Shown: positions 26,901-41,557 of the stretch, piece by piece
Position numbering within the stretch: the first letter of the stretch is position 1
Layout: every line of letters starts with the position of its first letter
NCBI GenBank assembly: GCA_030159075.1
Contig: BROG01000531.1
Coordinates: 1-64,000, forward strand
Length of the DNA stretch: 64,000 bases
Origin: Atrina japonica
Taxonomy: Eukaryota; Mollusca; Bivalvia; Pterioida; Pinnidae
Direction: 5' to 3'
Notes under the pieces: model-generated
What the model saw: only the letters and a program-made list of their open reading frames with translations
Database searches by the model: none
Told to the model about the DNA's origin: nothing
Program-made: the position numbers and the translations under genes

Positions 26901-29900
26901 AAGTCCAATGTCTTTTAAGGACTCAAGAAACAGCTATTTCATTGGATTTAGAGTTTAGTGTTTTTCAAGGACACAAGGAATTGAGTTATTTCATTGGTTT
27001 GTAGTAGTATCTAGTGTTTTTCAAGGACACAAGGGACTGAGCTATTACATTGGTTAGAGTGTGTTTTTCAAGGACTCAAGGAACTGAGGTATTTCATTGG
27101 ATTGAGAGTCCAGTGTTTTTCAAGGACACAAGGGACTGAGCTATTACATTGGTTAGAGTGTGTTTTTCAAGGACTCAAGGAACTGAGGTATTTCATTGGA
27201 TTGAGAGTCCAATGTTTTTCAAGGACACAAGGGACTGAGCTATTACATTGGTTAGAGTGTGTTTTTCAAGGTCTCAAGGAACTGAGGTATTTCATTGGAT
27301 TGAGAGTCCAGTGTTTTTCAAGGACACAAGGAATTGAGTTATTTCATTGGTTTGTAGTATCTAGTGTTTTTCAAGGACTCAAGGAACTGAGGTATTTCAT
27401 TGGATTGAGAGTCCAGTGTTTTTCAAGGACACAAGGGACTGAGCTATTACATTGGTTAGAGTGTGTTTTTCAAGGACTCAAGGAACTGAGGTATTTCATT
27501 GGATTGAGAGTCCAGTGTTTTTTAAGGACACAAGGACTGAGCTATTACATTGGTTAGAGTGTGTTTTTCAAGGACTCAAGGAACTGAGGTATTTCATTGG
27601 ATTGAGAGTCCAGTGTTTTTCAAGGACACAAGGGACTGAGCTATTACATTGGTTAGAGTGTGTTTTTCAAGGACTCAAGGAACTGAGGTATTTCATTGGA
27701 TTGAGAGTCCAATGTTTTTCAAGGACACAAGGGACTGAGCTATTACATTGCTTAGAGTGTGTTTTTCAAGGACTCAAGGAACTGAGGTATTTCATTGGAT
27801 TGAGAGTCCAATGTTTTTCAAGGACACAAGGGACTGAGCTATTACATTGGTTAGAGTGTGTTTTTCAAGGACTCAAGAAACTGAGGTATTTCATTGGATT
27901 GAGAGTCCAGTGTTTTTCAAGGACACAAGGGACTGAGCTATTACATTGGTTAGAGTGTGTTTTTCAAGGACACAAGGGACTGAGCTATTTCATCATTTTA
28001 CTTGGAAATTAATATTAATTTAAAAATGTTTAAATGTTGTTTTTTAATTAAATGTTGCAATCATATCTATTTCAACAATAATTTGAAAAGGTTTTATTTT
28101 TGACAAATATCTTTGATACATTAACTTCATTTGTTTTTCAGAGGAGAAATTTCAGGAGCTGTACTCAGATGACGAAAAATCTAAATTGTATGATGCTATT
28201 GGTTACCAAGAAAACGAGGCCGATCCTTCCCTTCCGAAAGAGGTATTTGTCTTTTATGCCATTTTATATACTCACAGTTTCTCTCTTTGTGTTATGATTC
28301 TTTGTGCCCAATCAAGAATCTTTCAGTTCCATGGTGACTTCCAGCTCTTTAGTGTTGAAGAAAATTTGATTGTAAGATGACTTGGTAAAAACCATCACCT
28401 TCTGCAAGTAAACTGAAACACTTCTGACAACTCAGCCATGAATAAAGTGAAGGCCCTTACTCACAATTATGACTCTGGGGGCTCTTACTATTCACAGGAA
28501 CAAACTAGCAAGTGCCAGTTCCATGAATGGTAAGGTGTCTGACAATGAACACACTGGCACCAGCTCTGAGGTGGGTTCCGTCCCATAGTTCAACAGTATT
28601 ATCGTTGTGGACACTGCCAGAAAACTGAATTTACAACTTTAATTTTCTAAAGAAACAGTGTTATCAAATGATGGATCTAAATCTGGACAGAAACAAAATA
28701 AATGATGAATTTTCAGAATGAAAACTACATCTTTTATTTAAAATGAAAATATTATGCAACATGTCGGTCCCATTTATGTTTGACTTCTGGAACATTGTCA
28801 AAACCTGGCCAGTACTGGTGTGTCTGTTACAAATTGTAAACATCCTATATATAACAGTTTTAAGTGGAATTTTCATGGTTTTGGCAGTTTTGTCTGAATA
28901 TCTTGAAAAGTATAACAGAGAGAAAGTGAAATAAGCAGAAATGCTCAGAACGCAAAGATCTACAAAAAAAGTCAAGAGGGCCGAAATTGTCAGGTTTCCC
29001 CTTTTGGGAGTTATTTCCCCTTTTGCTGGATTTCTCATGTTTTTGACAGTTTTGTCCTATTATCTTGAAAAGAATAATAAATAGAAAGAGGAAGAAGCAA
29101 TAATGTTCAGTATGCAAAGATCTACGAAAAAGTCAACAGGAATTAAATTGTCAGGTTGACCCTTATGGGGGTTATTTCCCCTTTTAAGTGGATATTTTCA
29201 TGTTTTGCGCTGTTTTATCCTATTGTTCAGTGATCACCACCATGTTTTGGTTTCTTTTCAGTATATTGTCAGTAAAATACATTTTACTCAGGTGATTATT
29301 AAGGTCCAATGAGCCTACTGGTTTTCATGTTTATTAGCGATCTTATCTTTTACACATTTTTTATGTTTTCTGCACTGTTGACCAATTTTGCCAGGTGAGC
29401 GACTTAAGGCCCCTTGGGCCTCTTGTACTTGTTCAAACCATCCATTTATATAATTGGTCAACAAACACATGTGACCCCCATTTTCACCATTGACACTGGC
29501 ACATTTAATACACAGGAAGTACACCGAAGTGTAATTTTATGTTATTTTCAAGACTTTTCTTATTTCATGTCCTAAAAAAAAATCAAGTATTTGAGAAACA
29601 GGCATCCCCACTTGTATCTTTTTAAATTCTGTAAATTATTTGACTTTATATAGATAAATAGGATATCAAAGCTTTACATTCAAACACTCTTTAAAAAATC
29701 ACAATGTCTACAATTATTTTGATTTCAGTTTGTAGCAGTGAGATTGGTCACAAAGCTCAATAGTGTTTCTGTCACCCTGAAAGATTCCTCCAAAAAGTAA
29801 GTTTTACTTTGATACATCATTGTTCTTCAGTATCCATACATCAGAGGGCACCTGCATAAAACTTTAATATTTCTCAAGTCTAAAATATTTACTAAATTTT

Positions 29901-32900
29901 TGTAAATTTAGAAATCAGATTGACTAATCAAGCAATATTAAGAATGTTCAAAAGATGACCCTGGTGCATATTGTTTTCAATGATGTTCTTTGTGTATGAA
30001 AAAATAGTATTAACTTTTGTATTTTGTTTCAGAGACCCACAAATTTTGAATCTACAGCTGCACGATGTTTATTCGTCGGTTGGCCAACGTCCAGCAGCAA
30101 GTGCTGTACAGTGAGTTTATAACTGTTTAAGTTGTTTATTATGTAAATGAAATACAGTGAGAACTTGTTAGCCAAGTTCAAGACCTGTGTCTCATGTCTT
30201 CAAGCAGATGTACATTTTCAATTGTTCGTTTTAATTATTTTGTGTTTAAAACTGATATACTATCCCTGCTTTCTGATTGAAAACAGCAATTACACAGATA
30301 TTTGTAGGTAAGATCATCTGTTAATGAGCCACTTCCTATATATTTGCTGTATCGTAACTAATCATGTTTCGTTTTTACAGAGTTGAAGCCAAGATTGATG
30401 AGTTTTCCATCAATGGCACACCACAAGATGGCTTTGTACCGAAAATGGTCGAATCACAAAAGCAGGAAGCCAATGAAGTATTCTCCTTAGCAGACTTCAA
30501 CTTGGAGACGAATCCTTTAGATGGAAACTGTGATACTCGAGTCCGATTTAACGCCCGTCCTTTACAGATCGTGTATGATGCTGTGAGTTGACTCTTATCA
30601 TGTGACTACTACAGAGTGAATCTGAGAAATGAACTTTGATTAGTGGAGTGTCTGCCTGTTTGGCAATATGAAGGTCCTTGGTTCAATTCTTGCTAACAGG
30701 AAATAGCAATATGAAGGTCCTTGGTTCAATTCTTGCTAACAGGAAATAGCAATATGAAGGTCCTTGGTTCAATTCTTGCTAACAGGAAATAGCAATATGA
30801 AGGTCCTTGGTTCAATTCTTGCTAACGGGAAATAGCAATATGAAGGTCCTTGGTTCAATTTTGCTAACAGGAAATAGCAATATGAAGGTCCTTGGTTCAA
30901 TTCTTGCTAACAGGAAATAGCAATATGAAGGTCCTTGGTTCAATTCTTGCTAACAGGAAATAGCAATATGAAGGTCCTTGGTTCAGTTTTGCTAACAGGA
31001 AAAGCAATATGAAGGTCCTTGGTTCAATTTTGCTAACAGGAAATAGCAATATGAAGGTCCTTGGTTCAATTTTGCTAACAGGAAATAGCAATATGAAGGT
31101 CCTTGGTTCAATTTTGCTAACTGGAAATAGCAATATGAAGGTCCTTGGTTCAATTCTTGCTAACAGGAAATAGCAATATGAAGGTCCTTGGTTCAATTCT
31201 TGCTAACAGGAAATAGCAATATGAAGGTCCTTGGTTCAATTCTTGCTAACAGGAAATAGCAATATGAAGGTCCTTGGTTCAGTTTTGCTAACAGGAAAAG
31301 CAATATGAAGGTCCTTGGTTCAATTTTGCTAACTGGAAATAGCAATATGAAGGTCCTTGGTTCAATTTTGCTAACTGGAAATAGCAATATGAAGGTCCTT
31401 GATTCAATTTTGCTAACAGGAAATAGCAATATGAAGGTCCTTGGTTCAATTTTGCTAACAGGAAATAGCAATATGAAGGTCCTTGATTCAATTTTGCTAA
31501 CAGGAAATAGCAATATGAAGGTCCTTGGTTCAATTTTGCTAACAGGAAATAGCAATATGAAGGTCCTTGGTTCAATTTTGCTAACTATGAAGGTCCTTGG
31601 TTCAATTTTGCTAACAGGAAATAGCAATATGAAGGTCCTTGGTTCAATTTTGCTAACTGGAAATAGCAATATGAAGGTCCTTGGTTCAATTTTGCTAACA
31701 TGAAATAGCAATATGAAGGTCAATTCTTGCTAACAGGAAATAGCAATCAAGATCCTTGGTTCAATTGCTAACAGGAAATAGCAATATGAAGGTTCAATCT
31801 TGCTAACTGGAAATAGCAATATGAAGGTCCTTGGTTCAATTCTTGCTAACAGGAAATAGCAATATGAAGGTCCTTGGTTCAATTTTGCTAACAGGAAATA
31901 CCTAAGACTTACAAAAAATGATGACTACCTCACCTATCAACTGTACCCTTTGAATGACATCTGAAAGTCACATGCCTTTCAGATGAGACAGCTGTGTTTT
32001 GGTCTTTAATTACTTGTACTTGATGTACAATAACAAATAAGAGCTATACACAGGCATAAAATATCTTATTTTCCTTTATATTTTGTGAAGATAAGGACAG
32101 GTTCAGGGCGGTATGCTTATACAAATACAAATAGTAAGGTTGGATTAATAATATGCAAGTGAATAATTGCCAAACTGACTTCCTCAAGCAATTTTCACAA
32201 ATAGTAAGGTTGGATTAATAATATGCAAGTGAATAATTGCCAAACTGACTTCCTCAAGCAATTTTCACAAAATATATAGGAATTTAAGAATGTTTGTTCT
32301 TGTGTGTATCTTTTTTGTTATTGTATATCAATCTTAGCAGTAAAACAGGAAAGAACAGTTTTTGGAAAATCCACACAGCTAATGCCCCTTTAAGAGTATT
32401 GGTCTTTATTGAGGTAGACAATGAGTATATAAGTGCATTTCCTTTACAGTCAAACTTTGAGGGATTTTACCTTGAGCTGGTGACATCTCAATATCAGTTA
32501 AAAATTCTGAAGTGTGATGTAAAATAAACAAATTTAGTCATGTTAATGGAGAATATTGACCTACAATAAGGTTTTTCTATTATTTTTTTTTACAGATTAC
32601 AGTCAACCAGTTAGCAGAGTTTTTCAAGCCTCCAGAAGAAGTTTATCTAAAACAGTAAGTACAAATAAGGCAGAGGTCATAACCATATGTACTAAAAAGC
32701 CAGAGACAAGATTTTAGCATATGAGCTGTTAGGAACCACAAATTCTTAAAATTGTCTCATAAAAGTACACCGCTTTGATACAATTAAAAATATAACTCTA
32801 CACAAAATTTCTCATATCTATCTTGATTTATACCTGTAAACTGAGTTTTTCGGTCATGACATAGATACTGTATTGCAATGCAGTAATTCTCTGACGTAAC

Positions 32901-33366
32901 CGTGATATACAAGTTACGTCCAAATCAAACATTCAGAGGACTTTAACCATGTGGGTTACCATGCCTTTTCAAATATCTGTTGAAGCTGAAGTAATGGTAG
33001 AGAATGCTGTCATTATCAATCACATGGGATATTTCATTCTCGCTTAAATATGAAATAAATACAAGCACTTGAGATGGATTCCGTCTTGACATGTTTTGTT
33101 GAAACTCGGTTATCTCCGTAAAATTTAAAAGTTAATGTGTGATGACTGACTCAAATTAACAGTTACAATGGTGTATGTTTGGCAAGTTTATATCAATAAC
33201 ATGAAAAATAGGCTTGCATTTGTTCTTTTAACCACATGATGCAGATGTTTACAAGATACGAGATAAAATATCATGTAAAATCTTTATGTAAAATTTCCAT
33301 CAATGTTTCCAATATAGTAATACATGAGCCTCCTTTTTGACAGTTAACTCTTAAATTTTGCCTTAA

Positions 33367-33428
<62 letters not shown>

Positions 33429-34374
33429 GTATGTATGTATGTATATATATATACAGTGAACCCGCTTTACAACGACATTCATTATAACGGAATATTCGGT
33501 ATCCGACAAGAAATGCTCGGGAACAAACGTACATGTACATAAAAAGTACTCATTACAACGGAATATTCAGTAACCGACTCCGACATTAGATTCCGGGAAC
33601 AAATGTACAAAACTCAGTGTAAATAAACTCTTTACAACGACGTAACATAGAACCCACCAGCTGAACTGGCTATTGTTATCATTCTTGATTTACTTCATGG
33701 TTGAGTTCATAGGTAAAAATAATTGCCAATAAAACAATTACACCGTCAATTGTTTTCTAATCTCCACTGATAGGTGATGGCCTAGGTGTCAACAATTAGC
33801 GCTTGAATCACCCTTACCTGTACGTCAGGATGTAAATACAAGCTGGGTACAAAGTGAAAAAATAAGATTGATAAATAAAGAATAAAAAATACACATAGTT
33901 GATAAGTTCCTTTAGGCTACATGTTCGTTCCGATGTGGTTACAATGGCGGATCTTTAAATTATTTCAGTACTTGCGATAGCAGTAGACATTTTACTAAAA
34001 CTTTATTTATGAAACGCATTTTTCAGAGAATTGTATCAGCAATCTCTGCATTTTTTTATTGTAGCAATAAAGTGTCTAAATCGGAATCTGGAGATTACAT
34101 TCAGGCATTTTGTACATGATTCATGCATTTTATGACATCACCGATTTATTACCGATTTAATGAAAAAATAATTGTGCATCGATGTTAACAAGATTAACTT
34201 GCATAAATTTTATTTATATATTTTCATAGAGATTTTTAATGTTGTTTTAAGTTTATTTATTAACATGTACAAATATATGTGTAATGGCCAACACATCAAA
34301 TTCATTACAGTGACTAATTCAATACAACATCATTCCTACATGGGAACAAACATGGTCGTTGTAAAGAGGGTTCA

Positions 34375-34446
<72 letters not shown>

Positions 34447-34619
34447 TAAAACCTGTATATAGGGGCCACCCAAGGGACCAGAAAACATTGGCCTTTATGT
34501 GCAGGTGACCCTTATACACAGGTTCAATTTAGTTGAAGTATGCAGTCCAGGGACTTTTCAAAACTGGCCTTTATAGACAGGTGATCCTTATATAGAGGTG
34601 GCCGCTATAGCAGGTTTTA

Positions 34620-34668
<49 letters not shown>

Positions 34669-37600
34669 TGAACCCACTTATATTCAACCCTGTTGCATTG
34701 AACTCCCACTTTATTTGAAATGTTTTTTATTTCATGGCCAATTTTCTTGATAACCAATATAACTATGTTATTATGAAAACTTTTTTTATTTGAAAGAAAA
34801 TTTCATTCTCTTTCGATTTCAATATATCCAAGTTTGATTGTATTTACTTTAGTTATTTTACTTTTAATTCTCATCTTCATTTTAAGAAGTGAAATCAAGT
34901 AGTGAAAATAATATGGGAGCAAACATTTCCAAATATAGGCTATTAAGATATTTTTTGGAATCTTGTTTTCAGACTTTCACATGCAGCCATGGCTAAGTTT
35001 GAGGAGATCAAGGAGCAATCTACGACAGGCCTCCAGCATGCTATTGAACAACGAAAGTATACAGACATAATGGTGGACCTAAAACCATCCTATGTCATTG
35101 TACCTAGTGACGGACTGTATAAACAGTAAGTATACAGACATAATGATAGACCTCTTCCTATGTCATTGTACCGACGGACTGTATAAACAGTAAGTATACA
35201 TTCATAATGGTGGACCTCATCCTATGTCATTGTACCAAGTGATGGACTGTATAAACAGTAAGTATACAGACATAATGATGGACCTCATCCTATGTCATTG
35301 TACCAAGTGACGGACTGTATAAACAGTAAGTATACAGACATAATGACGGACCTCATCCTATGTCATTGTACCAAGTGACGGACTGTATAAACAGTAAGTA
35401 TACAGACATAATGGTGGACCTCATCCTATGTCATTGTACCAAGTGACGGACTGTATAAACAGTAAGTATACAGACATAATGATGGACCTCATCCTATGTC
35501 ATTGTACCAAGTGACGGACTGTATAAACAGTAAGTATACATACATAATGATGGACCTCATCCTATGTCATTGTACCAAGTGACGGACTGTATAAACAGTA
35601 AGTATACAGACATAATGATGGACCCATCCAATCCTATGTCATATTGTACCAAGTGATGGACTGTATAAACAGTAAGTATACAGACATAATGATGGACCTC
35701 ATCCTATGTCATTGTACCAAGTGACGGACTGTATAAACAGTAAGTATACAGACATAATGATGGACCTCATCCTATGTCATTGTACCAAGTGACGGACTGT
35801 ATAAACAGTCAGTATACAGACATAATGATGGACCTCATCCTATGTCATTGTACCGACGGACTGTATAAACAGTAAGTATACAGACATAATGATGGATCTT
35901 AAACCATCCTATGTCATTGTACCTAGTGACGGACTGTATAAACAGTAAGTATACAGACATAATGATAGACCTCTTCCTATGTCATTGTACTGACGGACTG
36001 TATAAACAGTAAGTATACAGACATAATGGTGGACCTCATCCTATGTCATTGTACCAAGTGACGGACTGTATAAACAGTAAGTATACAGACATAATGATGG
36101 ACCTCATCCTATGTCATTGTACCCAGTGACGGACTGTATAAACAGTAAGTATACAGACATAATGATGGACCTCATTCTATGTCATTGTACCAAGTGACGG
36201 ACTGTATAAACAGTAAGTATACAGACATAATGATGGACCTCATCCTATGTCATTGTACCCAGTGACGGACTGTATAAACAGTAAGTATACAGACATAATG
36301 ACGGACCTCATCCTATGTCATTGTACCAAGTAATGGACTGTATAAACAGTAAGTATACAGACATAATGACGGACCTCATCCTATGTCATTGTACCCAGTG
36401 ACGGACTGTATAAACAGTAAGTATACAGACATAATGACGGACCTCATCCTATGTCATTGTACCAAGTGAAGGACTGTATAAACAGTAAGTATACAGACAT
36501 AATGGTGGACCTCATCCTATGTCATTGTTCCAAGTGACGGACTGTATAAACAGTAAGTATACAGACATAATGATGGACCTCATCCTATGTCATTTGTACC
36601 CAGTGACGGACTGTATAAACAGTAAGTATACAGACATAATGATGGACCTCATCCTATGTCATTGTTCCAAGTGACGGACTGTATAAACAGTCAGTATACA
36701 GACATAATGATGGACCTTATCCTATGTCATTGTACCAAGTGATGGACTGTATAAACAGTCAGTATACAGACATAATGATGGACCTCATCCTATGTCATTG
36801 TACCAAGTAATGGACTGTATAAACAGTAAGTATACAGACATAATGATGGACCTCATCCTATGTCATTGTACCAAGTAATGGACTGTATAAACAGTCAGTA
36901 TACAGACATAATGATGGACCTCATCCTATGTCATTGTACCAAGTAATGGACTGTATAAACAGTCAGTATACAGACATAATGATGGACCTCATCCTATGTC
37001 ATTGTACCAAGTAATGGACTGTATAAACAGTAAGTATACAGACATAATGATGGACCTCTTCCTATGTCATTGTACCAAGTGATGGACTGTATAAACAGTA
37101 AGTATACAGACATAATGATGGACCTCATCCTATGTCATTGTACCAAGTAATGGACTGTATAAACAGTAAGTATACAGACATAATGATGGACCTCATCCTA
37201 TGTCATTGTACCAAGTAATGGACTGTATAAACAGTAAGTATACAGACATAATGATGGACCTCATCCTATGTCATTGTACAAAGTAATGGACTGTATAAAC
37301 AGTCAGTATACAGACATAATGATGGACTTCATCCTATGTCATTGTACCAAGTAATGGACTGTATATACAGTAAGTGTGTCTGTTTGTGATATAAAGGTAG
37401 TTGGTTCAGCGTATTCCAATATCCCTGCCAAGGAAAATGTAAATTCCTTGTCATCTACCATGAATAAACTTTGTATACAAAAACAAAAAAAACCAAAAAC
37501 AAACCAGCAAAAGCACGTGTCACAAGTGTTCTCAGAAAAAAAAAAAGATGTGCCAGATCCTGATATACATATGATCATTTCATATTCATTATTTAGAAAC

Positions 37601-40600
37601 AAAAAAATTGATAGTCGTTATATAGTATTTCAATAAAAGATTTGCTGTTCAGTTGAAACTTTCAAGATATTTCTTATACCCCCCCCTTTCCGGGAATAAT
37701 GGCTTTCGTGTTGTGAGTTCATTTCCTGAGTAAATTGACATGAAATAACATTAATTGTTCATATATGATATTTATCTATTTGCAGGGGCAAAGGAAACAT
37801 GTTGCTCTTAGATCTTGGATCACTGAAAATAAACAGTGAAAAGAACCAATCAGCCTCCATCAAAAGAAAGGTAACTGTGTAATTCACTATTATTGTGTCC
37901 GTATAGGAGTGTTCTCCCATTGATTATCATTGAAAAGTAACACGTTTCAATTTATTGATTAATATATAAATCTGTGTTTTGCACCACCAAGTAACACAAC
38001 TAATATACCTTAAAAGCACTGTGATATAACCTTATCAGTACACAGTATATATTTCTGTAGTAACTATATTTATGATGGGTAAAGTTTGAGAAAAATTCAT
38101 TTCTGTATAATCCCATTTAGCACTTATTCGTTTCTTGTAGGTGTATCAGTTCAAGATAAGATAATCCTGTACCTTTTTAGTCAATAGAAAGGACAATAGA
38201 ATTTGGTAGTATAGTACAAAATTAACAGAATCATAAAGATATTTATGTTGATGGTCGCAGTGAGAATTCAAGCATAATTAAATTACCAGAGACATGATAA
38301 TTTGAAAATATTGTAAATAACTGAAACATATTCCGCAACATTCTAATTTTGGCAATTTGCATACTTGCCATTTCGCAAGTATTCATGAATCAGCAGTTTT
38401 AAAGTTACAAAAGTATAATTTTTTGTAAGTTGCAAGCAGGAATATTTTATGTGTAAAATGAATGGAGACACATAAATATTCCTGCTTGCAACTTGCAAAA
38501 AAATTATACTTTTATAGCTTTAAAATTGCTGATTTGACGAAATGATTTTAAATTCAAGAGTAAGTATATTACAGTCAAACAAAAATAAAACATTTCTAAT
38601 CTATCTGTTATCTTTTTTAAGTTCAAATCCGCAGTTAAGGAACTGGTCATGAAAAAAGCGAAAAGAAAACTGGTACAAACCGGAATTTATAATCTTATGC
38701 ATTTTTCTGCATTCTGAGTTTTTTGTTATATCTATTTCTCTGATCTATTTCTCTGGAAACACAAACGAACAAACTGCATAATCCAACAAATGACCTTGAC
38801 ATATTGTTAACTCACCTTCAAAGAACAATGTGAGCTGTTGTCATTACTTTGCGTCTGTTGTTTTTGTCTGTGTCAGCCACCATGTCGGTAACAGTGGTGT
38901 ATGTTAACTTTCAATTGTCTTCTCTGAAATCACTTGACCTTTCACGCCTGTCAGGATTGTTTATTTTGTGCCAATCCAAAATCAAACTTGACCACCAGTG
39001 CCAAAAAAGTGTGTTCCGATTGGTTGAAATTGCCAGGTGAGCAATTCAGGCACAGGTGATCCTGTAGTTGGATTTTGTCAGTTATTGATATTGACGTTTT
39101 TGTCTGTTTGGTGATGGGGAGCAGTTATTATTTACTATGAGGCTGATAAAATATGTGTAAAACTACTCAGACCTTCAAGATGCCCTATATTTCCCCTATC
39201 AGACCCTGTCATTTTAAAACTGTCCAATTTTCTCTATATTACTCTTGTATTATCCCTATAAATATTAATGTTGGCAGGTAAAAGTAAATCACGCAGTGTT
39301 TACCTGTGGTTGTAACTCATAGAAATATCAACTGATATACATTGCCTTGTTTTTCCTTAACAAAAAAAGAACTTGAAGATCTGGTTATTTTAGCATGTTA
39401 AGTTATGCCTGCTTAGATAACTGTAAGAATGTTACATGTAACTTGTACATTTTAGGAAAATGTTGGATTCTTCCTAATATAATTAAAATATGCAAGTCCA
39501 TTTTTATTTTTGGTCGAATATCAGTTAATATTTTTGGTGGAGGTTTTTTATTTCTCTGAATGGAAATTTCATGATTTTAAAGGTTTAGATTTGCCTGCAA
39601 GATTGTCTTTTTGTTTTGGGTTTTTTTTCCCCGTTTTTTGACAAATTTGCATAATATATCTTGTAAATAAGAGGCTTCCATTGATACAAATGTTTTCAAC
39701 ATTGCAACCTTGAAGTGACCTTGAACCTACATTTCAAACATTGTCTCAAGTTTTTTTATTTGGCAAGGGGGATCAGTGTAAAACAGTACCTCACTTTACA
39801 GGGATTTGAACCATGAAGTCTCTCACTTCTGGTCAGCGCAGGTTTGAGCCCTGCTGGAACCCAAGCTGATTTTTACAAGAAAGTTTTCCAGTTTAGTTGT
39901 AGAAGGCTTGAGGCCTCTTCCTGGGTAACCAGGTTGTCTCCCCTACTATTTAGAACTGGCCGCCACCCGCCACCAGCCACCATATAACTGATAAATTGTT
40001 GAGTGTGGCGTAAAACACTATCCAAAATTCAAAATTACTTTACAGGGATACATGTTTTAAAATTTGAAATGTAAATATATCAAGAGATTTGCTTAATAGA
40101 ATAATGAGTTCTCCAAGCATCTATTTGATGTGAAGGATGAGGGCCATTCTATGTAATGAGGCTGAGGCTCAAGAGGGTATCATATACCTGATCGAGGTTT
40201 TCTATTTTAAATATACATTTTTCCAATCAATATATATTTGGATGCATGTTGCTTGTTTCTTTTTCATTAGTTTAATTTTTATATTATTGCTTTGAAAATT
40301 AAATTATTTTTTTTTATTTTCATTTCTATCATGAAGTGAATAAAGATGAGGGTATTGTTTGGTCTGTTTGTTCAGCAATAAATTTCCTAGAACTCAATCA
40401 TATTTTTGTTGCAATTTTATCTTTTTACGGATTGATCTAAATATCTTTAACCTGTTGTTCTGAAAACTTTTAACAGATTGGTCCAAACATTTTTAACTGA
40501 TTGGTCAAAACATTTTTACCGGATTGATCTAAACACTTTCAATTGATGAAATCAGAATAATTTGAAATTGTTTGACTTTTGATAAAAATACATTTAGATA

Positions 40601-41478
40601 ATGACTTATTTGACTTTTGATAAAAATACATTTAGATAATGACTTATGCCCCTAGGGTTGAAGATATTGTTTTTGAACAGGTACTTGTAAATTGAGCAAC
40701 ATCATTCAGCTTCTTGTTGTAGAGTTTAAGTTCACCTGACCTAAATGTCATGGCTTTTGTTACTATAAATAGAATATAACCATGTCGGTCAATTCACCAA
40801 ATACTGCAACTTAAGTTATTTCCATTCTCACAATAACACCACATTTTTTTCAGGAATTGTTTTCCTGATATATAAAGTTCTCTTTATAACGGCAAAATTT
40901 ATTATCACCATCTGCCAATCTATTTTTAGAACAAACATCCATATCAGAGTGTCACTCATCTCAAAATACTGCCTTAGTTAACTTGGTTAATGCAGAGGTT
41001 AATTGGTCGCTGGTGTAAAGCCAGGCTAGGTAATTGAAGAATTAAATAAAAAAGACAATCTATTAATATGAACTGTTATTCTTTTTTCTCTTCATTAAAG
41101 ATATAGCTATGATACCAAATAACGGTAAGTGTGATTTCCCCGAACATTCAGGAATTCTATTCATCGCCAAACGTGATATACTGCCATAATTTGTACTTAC
41201 AAAGCTAGCAGTTAATCAAGACTGTTTATGTTAGTCAGTTGATCTTCTAGCTGTGGTGGTTAAACACATACAATCTGGTGTATTTTCTTACTTCAGGTGG
41301 ATGCAGTTGACGACATTCTACAGAGAGCCTATGATAACTTCAACATTAAGCTGGACAGAATTCAAATGCTTTTTGCTAAACCAGGTATGTGTTTTTGGTT
41401 CAGGGCTCTACCAGGTTCATGGCCAGTGAACCAGAAATTTTTAGCCAGCCAGGAACTTTTACTCGCCAAAATATATTA

Positions 41479-41557
<79 letters not shown>

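Noticed and set aside
27102..28012. Plus-strand frames of 151 and 186 residues
   Set aside because: They come from the 99-bp intronic repeat; no start context, no conserved domain, and VPS13 continues cleanly from exon 11 to exon 12 without it.
30897..31723. Frames of 95-176 residues on both strands
   Set aside because: Minisatellite translation (ILLFPVSKIEPRTF repeats); open only because of unit composition.
35126..37375. CRISPR-like array
   Set aside because: Units are head-to-tail with no unique spacers and derive from the neighbouring exon.
41101..41124. 24-nt microexon candidate between AAAG and G|GTAAGT
   Set aside because: In the required phase 0 it reads ATA TAG, a stop. A poison microexon is conceivable but there is no other support.
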